From: Actinomycetota bacterium
Lineage (GTDB): Bacteria > Actinomycetota > Acidimicrobiia > Acidimicrobiales > Ilumatobacteraceae
NCBI GenBank assembly: GCA_009702045.1
Contig: WLIV01000009.1
Span: 1-64,000, forward strand
DNA: 64,000 bases
Direction of reading: 5' to 3'
Position numbers and translations under genes: made by a program. The notes under the pieces are model-generated. The model was not told the origin of the DNA, ran no database searches, and was given only the letters and a program-made list of their open reading frames with translations. Of the stretch, positions 49,891 through 57,819 are shown piece by piece (the first letter of the stretch is position 1; each line of letters begins with the position of its first letter).

Positions 49891-49975
49891 TTCGTTCTCG
49901 GAAGCCGCAGTCCCGGGTTCCGGGACTCCTTCTTCCCAGAAGCCGGGTTGGGACTGATTCTTCCCAGAAGCCGTG
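49891..49975 (-). repeat. Repeat family B, locus 2
   Basis: On the minus strand, two CGGCTTCTGGGAAG units (complement at 49960-49973 and 49932-49945) are exactly 28 bp apart, followed by the inverted repeat AGTCCCGG-gtt-CCGGGACT (49909-49927). It has the same design as the locus at 15154 and sits between convergent genes. Confidence 0.62.
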
Positions 49976-49976
49976 C

Positions 49977-50990
49977 TCAGGGCATTGCGGCAGCGAGGAC
50001 GCCGACATCGCCCAACGAGCGCAGCAGGTCGTTCAAGTGTGTGCACGTGGACGTGCCGCGCAGATCGGTGCGTACGAGCGTGCGGATGTGGGTTGTGGGG
50101 TGGCCGATCAGCTTCCATGCGCTTGCGGCAGCCACCGGGCACTCCACCCACGGCAACACTCGTGGGATTGCATCGCAGGTGCGGACGATGAGGTCGTCGG
50201 TCGCCACGGTGGCCGTGACGGTGTACTCGTGGAGCACGGACTCGTTGCCATCGAGGTCGACATAGGTGTCGCGGAACATCGCTTGCACCAGCAACTCGTC
50301 GGCCGTCACCCCAGGGGAGACGTCGACGAGGCGACGGCGGCGCATCGCGCCGACACCCAACGGGCCGATCTCGTGCCAACCCAGTGAATCATCGGCCGCC
50401 TCGACGCGGGTCGCAGGTGGTCCCACCGGGATCGGGATCGCGCCACGCTCTCGAAACGACACCAGCATCGTGCCGTCACTGCGCCACCCGGAGCAGATAT
50501 CGGCTTTCACTCCGGGGCCGCCGGCGTTCTTGGGCATCGAATCGCTGTACAAGTAGGCGTAGCCGGAGATGATCGCCGCCACTGGCAGGTCGTCGAGCAG
50601 CAGTGCCAGCGGGGTCGAGGCCGCCACGTCGTCGGGGAGCGCTCGGCCCAATGCCTCACGGAAACCCGGTCCGGTGACCAGGCCCAGCAACGCCTGGGCG
50701 CTGGGGCGATCGGGGGATGTGCGCAGCATCTCCAGCGTGCGCAGTGGTGATGTGCTCGCCGCAAGCGTGGCACTGTCGATGACCTCGGTACTGGCGCCCG
50801 TCTCGGGGCCGTGCAGGGTGCGCAGATCGCGGGCTGCTCCGTTGAGGTGCAGCGAGTCGCGCTCGACCCGCATATCGATGTGACTGGTGCGGCGCACCGA
50901 CCCCGGACGGCGAGCAATCGTTCCCGTGGTGGGCTTGGCCATCGCGCTGGGATAGAGGCGCCACTGATCCGAGTTGCTCGTGTTTGACAT
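49977..50990 (-). CDS. DUF2889 domain protein
   Basis: About 337 residues of unknown function. The C-terminal half carries the DUF2889 pattern: R-D-T-Y-V-D-L-D-G, H-E-Y-T-V-T-A-T-V, L-P-W-V-E-C-P-V-A-A-A-S-A, and the conserved ending S-T-C-T-H-L-N-D-L-L-R-S-L. The two Cys and the late His could bind a metal or CoA. DUF2889 genes often sit near acyl-CoA ligases in actinobacteria, as here. ATG 50990 lies inside the operator at 50985; ATG 50942 is an alternative. Neither has a clear ribosome-binding site. Divergent from the ligase gene. Confidence 0.75.
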   Translation of the reverse strand: MSNTSNSDQWRLYPSAMAKPTTGTIARRPGSVRRTSHIDMRVERDSLHLNGAARDLRTLHGPETGASTEVIDSATLAASTSPLRTLEMLRTSPDRPSAQALLGLVTGPGFREALGRALPDDVAASTPLALLLDDLPVAAIISGYAYLYSDSMPKNAGGPGVKADICSGWRSDGTMLVSFRERGAIPIPVGPPATRVEAADDSLGWHEIGPLGVGAMRRRRLVDVSPGVTADELLVQAMFRDTYVDLDGNESVLHEYTVTATVATDDLIVRTCDAIPRVLPWVECPVAAASAWKLIGHPTTHIRTLVRTDLRGTSTCTHLNDLLRSLGDVGVLAAAMP

Positions 50991-50998
50991 CGTCGTCA
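50985..50998. promoter_or_regulatory. TGAC-N6-GTCA operator, DUF2889/ligase divergent promoter
   Basis: TGACATCGTCGTCA ends 13 nt before the ligase ATG and overlaps the putative ATG of the minus-strand gene. Only 21 bp separate the two starts, so one bound protein covers both. Confidence 0.6.
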
Positions 50999-51011
50999 AG
51001 AATAGGCAGCT

Positions 51012-52505
51012 ATGCATTTGGCATCACTGGTCGAGATGGTCGAGTCCGGATTCGACGAGCGCGTGTTGCTCGGCAGCGTCACGGCTCCAGTTACTGGAAC
51101 TGACTTCGGGCGCATGGTCCGATCCGGAGCGTCCACCCTCCCGGGTTACACGTCGCTGGTCTACGCAGGCGAGAACCACCCGCTCCTGCCCGTTGCGTTG
51201 TTCAGCGCCGCGTGGGCCGGTATCCCGTTCGTGCCGGTCAACTACCGCCTTGAGGATGCGCACCTGATCTCGCTCATCAACCGTCAGCCCGGAGCGCTTG
51301 TGCTGGCCGATGAGCACACCGCTGCCCGTCTCGGCGGTATCGCCGAGCCGGTGCAGTTGTTCGACGAATGGCTGGTCAACTTGCCCGCCGAGGCGCCGGC
51401 CATCGACCCGCCGTTCGACGACGACGAGATTGCCGTGGTGCTCTACACGAGTGGCACCACCTCCGAGCCGAAGGCCGCCCTGTTGCGCCACCGTCACCTC
51501 ATGGCCTACCTGCTCGGCAGCGTCGAGTTCGGCGGCGCCGGTGAGGACGAAGCTGTGCTCGTCTCGGTGCCGCCGTATCACGTTGCCGGTGTCGCCAACA
51601 TGCTGTCGAATACGTTCTCCGGTCGCCGTCTGGTGTATCTGCGCCACTTCGAAGCCACCACGTGGCTGAACACCGTGCGCGCCGAAGCGGTCACCCACGC
51701 GATGGTGGTGCCCACGATGTTGGCCCGTATCGTCGAGGCACTCGAGGGTGCCGACGCAGGGGTGCCGTCGCTGCGGTCACTGTCGTACGGCGGCTCGAAG
51801 GTCAGCGAGCGCGTGCTCACATCGGCGCTGCTGGCATTCCCGAACACCGGCTTCGTCAACGCCTATGGCCTCACCGAGACTGCTTCCACCATTGCCGTGC
51901 TCGGCCCCGACGACCACCGCGCTGCGATCAGCAGCGACGACCCGGCGATCAAGCGCCGTCTGTCGTCCGCCGGCCAGGTGCTGCCGACGATCGAGGTGGA
52001 GATCCGCGACGATATGGAACAGCTCGTGGCCGCGGGCGAGACCGGCATGATCTACCTGCGCGGCGAGCAGATCTCCGGCGAGTACGCGTCGGGCAGCGTG
52101 CTCGACAGCGATGGCTGGTTCTGCACCCGCGACCGCGGCTCGCTGGACGCCGAGGGCTACCTGTTCATCGAAGGCCGCGCCGACGACACCATCATCCGCG
52201 GCGGCGAGAACATTGCCCCGGCGGAGATTGAGACCGTGTTGCTCGCTCACCCGGCGGTGCAGGAGGCCTGCGTGGTCGGTATCCCCGACGATGTGTGGGG
52301 TCAGCGCATCGTGTCGGCAGTCGTGCTGCGCCCGGGCCAGACAGTCGACGTCGAGGCCCTGCGAGATTACGTACGTCACGAGTTGCGTGGATCCAAGACT
52401 CCGGACACGATTGTGTTCCGAGATTCGCTGCCCCACACCGACACCGGCAAGATGCTGCGTCGAGTGGTGCTCACCGAACTCACCCAGTCCCTCGGTCAGT
52501 CCTGA
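51012..52505 (+). CDS. AMP-forming acyl-CoA ligase (ANL superfamily)
   Basis: 497 residues. Phosphate loop Y145-T-S-G-T-T-S-E-P-K, aromatic Y-G-L-T-E-T (A5), D-R-G-S-L-D-A-E-G-Y-L (A7-type hinge), R-A-D-D-T-I-I-R-G-G-E-N-I-A-P-A-E-I-E (A8), and the catalytic lysine in T-D-T-G-K-M-L-R-R. It activates a carboxylic acid with ATP, then transfers it to CoA. The N-terminal domain is shorter than usual FadD proteins. Followed by a small protein gene. Substrate unknown. Confidence 0.92.
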   Translation: MHLASLVEMVESGFDERVLLGSVTAPVTGTDFGRMVRSGASTLPGYTSLVYAGENHPLLPVALFSAAWAGIPFVPVNYRLEDAHLISLINRQPGALVLADEHTAARLGGIAEPVQLFDEWLVNLPAEAPAIDPPFDDDEIAVVLYTSGTTSEPKAALLRHRHLMAYLLGSVEFGGAGEDEAVLVSVPPYHVAGVANMLSNTFSGRRLVYLRHFEATTWLNTVRAEAVTHAMVVPTMLARIVEALEGADAGVPSLRSLSYGGSKVSERVLTSALLAFPNTGFVNAYGLTETASTIAVLGPDDHRAAISSDDPAIKRRLSSAGQVLPTIEVEIRDDMEQLVAAGETGMIYLRGEQISGEYASGSVLDSDGWFCTRDRGSLDAEGYLFIEGRADDTIIRGGENIAPAEIETVLLAHPAVQEACVVGIPDDVWGQRIVSAVVLRPGQTVDVEALRDYVRHELRGSKTPDTIVFRDSLPHTDTGKMLRRVVLTELTQSLGQS

Positions 52506-52543
52506 CCCAAACCGCTTTTCGGCACCTACAGGAGATTACGAAG

Positions 52544-52858
52544 ATGTCCCTCACCATCAAGGCTGGCTCCCGTCTCTACGGAGCCACCAGCACCACCGAA
52601 CTCATCGTGGTGAAGACCCCGAGCGCCGAGCTCGACCTCACCATCGGCGGCCAGCCGGCACTGCTCGATGCCTCTGGTCGCACCGGGGCCACCGACATCG
52701 CCGAAGGCCATGGCGGCGGCGCTGCCATGGGCAAGCGCTACGTCGACTCGTCGGGTGGCGTTGAGCTGCTGTGCACCAAAGCCGGCGAGGGTCTTCCCGC
52801 CGTGGCCGGAGAAGTGCTGCAGCTCAAGGACGCCAAGCCGCTGCCCGCCAGCGACTGA
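52544..52858 (+). CDS. Small conserved-looking protein of unknown function
   Basis: 104 residues with no domain I can name. It has a hydrophilic, beta-rich look: repeated short strands (T-E-L-I-V-V-K-T, A-E-L-D-L-T-I-G-G), a glycine-rich loop (G-H-G-G-G-A-A-M-G-K-R-Y), and V-E-L-L-C-T-K-A-G-E-G followed by K-P-L-P-A-S-D. No signal peptide or membrane segment. AGGAG precedes the ATG. It lies 38 nt after the ligase stop, so it is cotranscribed and could be an accessory factor for the ligase. Single cysteine. Confidence 0.7.
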   Translation: MSLTIKAGSRLYGATSTTELIVVKTPSAELDLTIGGQPALLDASGRTGATDIAEGHGGGAAMGKRYVDSSGGVELLCTKAGEGLPAVAGEVLQLKDAKPLPASD

Positions 52859-52869
52859 GTGTCGGCGAG

Positions 52870-52885
52870 CGACCCTGCTGGGTCG
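52870..52885. terminator. Short GC hairpin
   Basis: CGACCC-TGCT-GGGTCG, six pairs, lies in the 28-bp space between convergent genes. Probably shared by both. Confidence 0.5.
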
Positions 52886-52886
52886 T

Positions 52887-53762
52887 TCAGTCGACGATCT
52901 CGTCGACCAGCCCCCATCGCAGTGCGGTGGGGGCGTCGATCGTTTTGGCAGTGAGTGCGAGTAGCGCGGTGCGCTGACGGCCGATCCGGCGGGGGAGGCT
53001 CACCGTGCCGCCGGCACCGGGAACCAGTCCGAGCGACACCTCGGGCAGTGCGATGTGTGTATCGGGCCGGGCCAGCACACGGCCAGCGAAGGCGGCCATC
53101 TCGATACCGCCACCGAATGCCGCACCGTGCAGGTGCACCACCATCCGGTCGCGCAATCGGTGCATCAGCCGGGCGGGGCTACGTGACAGCCGTGTGTGGT
53201 GCGCCGTGGCCGGGTCGAGTCGAGATCCGAACTCGCCGAGGTCGCCTCCGCTGCAGAACGCGATGCCGGTGCCGCAGAGATGAACGGTGCTGATCGATTC
53301 ATCGATCACCGCGAGTTGCAGCGCTGCAGTGAGTTCGTCGCGCATGCGGGTGGAGATTGCGTTGCGCCGTCCGGGACGGTTGAGCGTGATGGTCAGCACG
53401 TCGCCCTCCCGGTCCAGATTCACCGCGTCGCCGTTGTCAGTGGAGGGGGCATGCGAGGCGGCAGCACGCCAGGTGGCGAACTCGGGCCCGGCCTGCAAGG
53501 TGGAGTACACGGCCGACTCCGCAGCCAATCCGGCTTCGACATCTGCCCACGGCGACGAGCGCAGCAGTACTGCGAGCGCGGTTGCTGCCAGCGGGGCCGC
53601 GTGGATAGCGTGTCGAGCCAACTCGAGATCTTCCTCGTGCAGCACCATGTCTGCCTGTGTCGGCCCACGTCGATCATCCGTGCGGGCGGCGATGACCACG
53701 ACAGGAAGCGCCCCCGGGGAGGCGATCGATGATGGTGAACCCGTGACGATCACGGCGGTCAC
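52887..53762 (-). CDS. Enoyl-CoA hydratase/isomerase with N-terminal extension
   Basis: At least 291 residues. The crotonase core starts about residue 115: L-N-R-P-G-R-R-N-A-I, F-C-S-G-G-D-L, L-H-G-A-A-F-G-G-G-I-E, A-L-P-E-V-S-L-G-L-V-P-G-A-G-G-T. The preceding 110 residues (A-A-T-A-L-A-V-L-L-R, A-E-S-A-V-Y-S-T-L-Q-A-G-P-E-F) form an extra helical domain seen in some actinobacterial crotonases. The frame stays open and protein-like upstream (R-E-Y-D-E-F-V-R-S-P-Y) to about 53865, without a standard start, so GTG 53762 may be too short. The gene follows GntR on the same strand. Confidence 0.82.
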   Translation of the reverse strand: MTAVIVTGSPSSIASPGALPVVVIAARTDDRRGPTQADMVLHEEDLELARHAIHAAPLAATALAVLLRSSPWADVEAGLAAESAVYSTLQAGPEFATWRAAASHAPSTDNGDAVNLDREGDVLTITLNRPGRRNAISTRMRDELTAALQLAVIDESISTVHLCGTGIAFCSGGDLGEFGSRLDPATAHHTRLSRSPARLMHRLRDRMVVHLHGAAFGGGIEMAAFAGRVLARPDTHIALPEVSLGLVPGAGGTVSLPRRIGRQRTALLALTAKTIDAPTALRWGLVDEIVD

Positions 53763-53871
53763 GCCATCGATGCCGCCGACAGATTCGTCGGCGTACGGGG
53801 AGCGTACGAACTCGTCGTATTCGCGAGGGGAGAGCGTCAGCTGGGCGATGCCACAGCGTACGCGGTCCGCG

Positions 53872-54693
53872 TCAGCTGCGGCGGGGTGACTTCGGTACGA
53901 GCACCTTTGAGTTCGGCTTCTTCGCGGAGCTGCTGCGTCGAACGGGCAGCCGCGGCACCTCGCCGTCGTAGTAGTCGATCAGCTGATCGCCGGTGGCTTC
54001 GATCATGTAGGTCATCTGCTGCTGCCAGTGGCGTCGCGCGCCGCCGGCGTCGCCAGCTTCGATGAGGCTGATCAGCTTGGTGTACGACCGGGCGGCGCGT
54101 TGCATGAGCTCCTGGCTGGCATCGCGGGCTCCGAGTGCATAGCGGCTCTCGACCAACTGGTGCAGCAACTGCGAGAACAGCGACAGCGTGGTGTTGCGGC
54201 CGCGCTCGAGCAGCAGCGTGTGGAAGCGACTGGCAGCGATCGCGAACGCCGCCTGATCGTTCTGCTCGGCTGCGGTGCGAGCCGCCTCCCCGGCATCCTG
54301 TAAGAGAGCAAGGTCGTCGGCATCGTGGGCGGTGGCCAGCCATGCAGCCAGCTCGGGCTCGATCAGCAGGCGGGCCGAGTCGAGATCAGCAAACGTGGTA
54401 GCGCGCATCTGGAGCGCTCCGGCGAAGGACTCGGAAAGCCGTGACAGGTCGGGCATGGTGACGGTGCCGCCACCACCGCGCCCGCGTTTGATGTGGATCA
54501 GACCCTGCGACTCAAGCACGCGTAGCGCCTCGCGCAGCGTCGTGCGCGCGATACCGAACTGTTCGGTGAGCTCCTCCTCTGTGGGCAGCTTGGTGCCGAC
54601 CGGGAGCTCGCCACGCACGATTCTGTGACGTAGCAACGCAGCGACGGCCTCGCCGGTCTTGTGCTTCCGTCCCTCTGCTGCGCCTGCAGCCAT
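53872..54693 (-). CDS. GntR family regulator, FadR/FCD subfamily
   Basis: 273 residues. N-terminal winged helix: A-A-L-L-R-H-R-I-V-R-G-E-L-P-V-G-T-K-L-P-T-E-E-E-L-T-E-Q-F-G-I-A-R-T-T-L-R-E-A-L-R-V-L (residues about 16-58). C-terminal FCD ligand domain: L-L-I-E-P-E-L-A-A-W-L-A, F-H-T-L-L-L-E-R, H-W-Q-Q-Q-M-T-Y-M, with the metal-binding His pattern. FadR-type members sense acyl-CoAs or organic acids. ATG 54693 has GAGCGAGG in front. Divergent from the MFS gene and probably cotranscribed with the hydratase. No clear GntR palindrome was recognised nearby. Confidence 0.9.
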   Translation of the reverse strand: MAAGAAEGRKHKTGEAVAALLRHRIVRGELPVGTKLPTEEELTEQFGIARTTLREALRVLESQGLIHIKRGRGGGGTVTMPDLSRLSESFAGALQMRATTFADLDSARLLIEPELAAWLATAHDADDLALLQDAGEAARTAAEQNDQAAFAIAASRFHTLLLERGRNTTLSLFSQLLHQLVESRYALGARDASQELMQRAARSYTKLISLIEAGDAGGARRHWQQQMTYMIEATGDQLIDYYDGEVPRLPVRRSSSAKKPNSKVLVPKSPRRS

Positions 54694-54767
54694 CGTCGTG
54701 CCCTCGCTCCCGGTGTGGTTCGCCGATAGTAGAGCGTCGAAGGCAGTCCGGCGTGCTTGGGCGTCAG

Positions 54768-54773
54768 TATCCT
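54768..54773 (+). promoter_or_regulatory. Possible -10 element of leaderless MFS transcript
   Basis: TATCCT nine bases before the ATG at 54783, with no Shine-Dalgarno sequence between. This is the spacing expected for a leaderless actinobacterial message. Confidence 0.35.
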
Positions 54774-54782
54774 GCCAACGCC

Positions 54783-56105
54783 ATGACGACACCGACCGAG
54801 AACATCGCGACCGCTGAGCGGCAGAAGAACCCGATGCTCCCGGTGTTCCTCACCGTGTTCATCGACCTGGTCGGGTTCAGCATCCTGATTCCGATCTTCC
54901 CGTTGTTGATCAACAACACCCCGTTCCGTGTGACCCCGGCCGACTGGAGTGCACGCGACGGATTGATCATGTTGGGCTTCCTGCAGGCCGTGTACCCGCT
55001 GTGCACATTCTTCGCCGCCCCGATCCTCGGCCAGTTGTCCGACCGCTTCGGTCGCCGGCCGGTGCTTGCGTTCTCCATCGCCGGAACGGCAATCGGCTAC
55101 GCGATCTTCGCGTTGGGCATCAGCAGCGCCTCAATCCCGATGCTGTTTCTTGGTCGGGCCATCGACGGCTTCACCGGGGGCAACATCGCAGTGGCCCAGG
55201 CTGCGGTGGGCGACGTCAGCACCGACAAGAACCGGGCCAAGAACTTCGGTCTGATCGGGGCCGCGTTCGGCCTCGGCTTCATCATCGGGCCGTACTTGGG
55301 CGGTCGCCTCAGCGCCCCGCATCGCAGCTTTTACCATCTGTTCACCACACCTGGTTGGTTCTCTGCCACCACCCCGTTCTGGTTCGCGGCCGGTCTCTGT
55401 GTCGTCAACTGCGTGATGGTCATCACTCGTTTCCCGGAGACAATCCACCACAAGGACCACGACAAGCGGATCCAGTTGGGCACGTCAGCGCGCAACGTCG
55501 TCCGGGGCTTCACATCCGCTCGTCTGCGCGTACCGCTTGCCGCGTCGTTCCTGTTCAACGCAGGGTTCACGTTCTTCACCACGTTCTTCGGTGTGTACCT
55601 GGCCCGCAGATTCGGCTTCACCCAGGCCAGCACGGGCGACTACTTCGCGCTGGTCGGCTTTGCCATCGCGATCACGCAGGTGGTGCTGGTGCAGCGGGTC
55701 GCGTCGCGGTTGGCCGACTACCAGGTGCTGCGTTTCGCGTTCTTCGGTCTCGCGCTGACGATGTCGGGGTACTTCCTCGCCAACACGCAATGGCAGTTGT
55801 ACGCGATCATCCCCGTGTTCACGGTGTTCAACGGACTGTCGATGGCCAACCAGTCCAGCCTGATCTCGCGTTCGGCCGAGCCCGGTCGCCAGGGTGAAGC
55901 GATGGGCATCTCCAGCAGCGTGATGAACCTGGCCCAGGTGCCCGCCAGCATCCTGGTGGGATACGTCACCGGTTCGGTCACCTCGAACACGCCATTAGTG
56001 GTGTCGTGTGCATGTATCGCTGCTGCTGGGGTCGTGTTCCTGCTTGCCTTCCGGCCCACGTTCGTCGGCCACGGCAAGCCGGTGGCGGTCTCCAGCGCTC
56101 ACTGA
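54783..56105 (+). CDS. MFS transporter, TetA-like (DHA1)
   Basis: 440 residues with about 12 membrane helices. Motifs: F-I-D-L-V-G-F-S-I-L-I-P in helix 1, G-Q-L-S-D-R-F-G-R-R-P-V (motif A) in the first cytoplasmic loop, and F-G-L-G-F-I-I-G-P-Y-L-G-G (motif C, antiporter). A loop of about 60 residues between helices 5 and 6 (H-R-S-F-Y-H-L-F-T-T-P-G-W) is longer than usual. Probably exports or takes up a hydrophobic compound. Divergent from GntR, so likely regulated by it. Confidence 0.9.
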   Translation: MTTPTENIATAERQKNPMLPVFLTVFIDLVGFSILIPIFPLLINNTPFRVTPADWSARDGLIMLGFLQAVYPLCTFFAAPILGQLSDRFGRRPVLAFSIAGTAIGYAIFALGISSASIPMLFLGRAIDGFTGGNIAVAQAAVGDVSTDKNRAKNFGLIGAAFGLGFIIGPYLGGRLSAPHRSFYHLFTTPGWFSATTPFWFAAGLCVVNCVMVITRFPETIHHKDHDKRIQLGTSARNVVRGFTSARLRVPLAASFLFNAGFTFFTTFFGVYLARRFGFTQASTGDYFALVGFAIAITQVVLVQRVASRLADYQVLRFAFFGLALTMSGYFLANTQWQLYAIIPVFTVFNGLSMANQSSLISRSAEPGRQGEAMGISSSVMNLAQVPASILVGYVTGSVTSNTPLVVSCACIAAAGVVFLLAFRPTFVGHGKPVAVSSAH

Positions 56106-56167
56106 CCCGAGGGCGCCAGGTTCTGTTTGAAATGGGGCTGAAATGGTCTGTTCACTACTGTGCTGCC

Positions 56168-57163
56168 ATGACCATTGACTCGTTCCGCGCGTTCAGCGCC
56201 AACACGTCCGGTGAAGGTGTCGATCGCGGCGTCGTCACCATGACCAAGGATGAACTGCCCGCCGACGGTGTGCTCGTCGAAGTGCACTACTCCAGCGTGA
56301 ACTACAAGGACGGCCTGGCCTCCACGCCCGCCGGCAAAGTGGCGCGTGTTTCGCCGATGGTGCCCGGTATCGACCTCGCCGGTGTGTTGCTCGAAGCTGC
56401 CGGTGATCTGCCCGCCGGTACCGAGATCATCGCCCACGGCTACGACATCGGTGTCGCCCAGCACGGTGGGTTCGCCCAGTACGCCCGAATCAAGCCCGAG
56501 TGGATCGTGCCGCTCCCCGCTGGTCTCTCCACCCGGGAAGCGATGATCATCGGCACCGCCGGCTTCACCGCCGCGATGTCGGTCATCGCGCTGCAGCACT
56601 ACGGCATCACTCCGGCCAACGGCCCGGTGCTCGTCACCGGCGCCACGGGTGGCGTTGGCAGCACTGCGGTGGCGATGCTCGCCGGTCTCGGGTTCGAGGT
56701 CGTCGCCAGCACCGGTAAGCCCGCCGAATCTGGCTGGCTCACCGAACTGGGAGCGTCCTCGATCATCGACCGTGCCACGCTCGCCGAGCCGGGTAAGCGC
56801 CCGCTGGAGGGCACTGTGTGGGCTGCTGCGGTCGACTGCGTCGGGGGGGTGCCGCTGGCCAACGTGCTGAAGAAGATTCACTACGGCGGCGCGGTCGCGG
56901 CCTCGGGTCTCACCGCCGGCAGCGAGCTGCCCACCACGGTGTTGCCGTTCATTCTCCGCGGCGTGTCGCTGCTGGGTATCGACTCGGTGATGGCGCCCAT
57001 CGCTCAGCGTCGCCAGATCTGGGGCCGCATCGCCACCGACCTCAAGCCGGCCGGCCTCGCGTCCATCGGCCACGACGTGTCGCTCGACGAACTCGATGGC
57101 GTGCTCACCGGCATCCTCGCCGGCGAGGCCAAGGGTCGCAGCGTCGTCGACCTGCGGAAGTAG
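56168..57163 (+). CDS. acuI: Acryloyl-CoA reductase (AcuI/YhdH) family MDR oxidoreductase
   Basis: 331 residues of the medium-chain dehydrogenase family without the zinc sites. Motifs: S-S-V-N-Y-K-D-G-L-A (substrate loop), P-G-I-D-L-A-G, A-H-G-Y-D-I-G-V-A-Q-H-G-G-F-A-Q-Y-A, and nucleotide-binding V-T-G-A-T-G-G-V-G-S-T. These are the signature blocks of AcuI/YhdH, which reduces acryloyl-CoA to propionyl-CoA with NADPH. Acrylate arises from DMSP or 3-hydroxypropionate and is toxic. ATG 56168 chosen. First of five co-directional genes to 61194. Family assignment is strong, physiological substrate less so. Confidence 0.88.
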   Translation: MTIDSFRAFSANTSGEGVDRGVVTMTKDELPADGVLVEVHYSSVNYKDGLASTPAGKVARVSPMVPGIDLAGVLLEAAGDLPAGTEIIAHGYDIGVAQHGGFAQYARIKPEWIVPLPAGLSTREAMIIGTAGFTAAMSVIALQHYGITPANGPVLVTGATGGVGSTAVAMLAGLGFEVVASTGKPAESGWLTELGASSIIDRATLAEPGKRPLEGTVWAAAVDCVGGVPLANVLKKIHYGGAVAASGLTAGSELPTTVLPFILRGVSLLGIDSVMAPIAQRRQIWGRIATDLKPAGLASIGHDVSLDELDGVLTGILAGEAKGRSVVDLRK

Positions 57164-57168
57164 GCGCC

Positions 57169-57771
57169 GTGAGCACGATGCCGCATCAGACAGTGGGTGT
57201 TGCGCCGGGTGCCCCGGTGCAGCTGAACCACGTCGCCTACATCACCACCGACACGGCGGCAACGGCCGAGTTCTACACCAAGGTGCTGGGTATGGACTTC
57301 GTCGCCGCGGTGATGGACGACGCGATCCCGAGCACCGGCGATCCGGTGCCGTACTTCCATTCGTTCTTCCGGATGAAGAGCGGGGAGACGGTGGCGTTCT
57401 TCGAGGCCCCGGAACTTCCGGAGCAGTCGGCGGCAGCACATCCGGCGCACAACATCTTCAACCACCTGGCACTCGAGGTGGAATCGCCCGCCGTGGTGGA
57501 TGCATGGCGCGACTGGATCGTCTCACAGGGCGTGGAGGTGATCGGGCCGGTTGACCACAAGATCATCTACTCGATCTACTTCTACGATCCCAACGGCATC
57601 CGCCTCGAGCTCACCACCCCGCTGGATCCCACCTGGAATGACCACGGCGATGAGGCGCAGGCCTCGCTCGCTGAGTGGGAACAGGTGAAGGCAACGGCGC
57701 GGGCAACCGGCCAGGACATGGTCGACGTGCTGGCCGAACTCACCAGCCAGCGCAGCCACCGGCGCAACTGA
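57169..57771 (+). CDS. VOC/glyoxalase superfamily protein
   Basis: 200 residues. A vicinal-oxygen-chelate module with beta-alpha-beta-beta-beta pattern: L-N-H-V-A-Y-I (first metal His), F-N-H-L-A-L-E-V-E (second half), Y-F-Y-D-P-N-G-I-R-L-E-L (closing Glu). The two-module order suits an extradiol dioxygenase-like or glyoxalase-like enzyme. About 40 C-terminal residues are helical. GTG 57169 is six bases after the acuI stop; ATG 57178 is possible. Substrate unknown. Confidence 0.83.
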   Translation: MSTMPHQTVGVAPGAPVQLNHVAYITTDTAATAEFYTKVLGMDFVAAVMDDAIPSTGDPVPYFHSFFRMKSGETVAFFEAPELPEQSAAAHPAHNIFNHLALEVESPAVVDAWRDWIVSQGVEVIGPVDHKIIYSIYFYDPNGIRLELTTPLDPTWNDHGDEAQASLAEWEQVKATARATGQDMVDVLAELTSQRSHRRN

Positions 57772-57819
57772 CCCGCGAACCATGCACGCACCGAGCACCA
57801 CTGACGGCGAGAGGCACTG

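Noticed and set aside
54694-54782. GntR operator of the T-G-G-T-n-A-C-C-A type in the GntR/MFS intergenic region
   Set aside because: No matching palindrome could be found by eye in these 89 bases.
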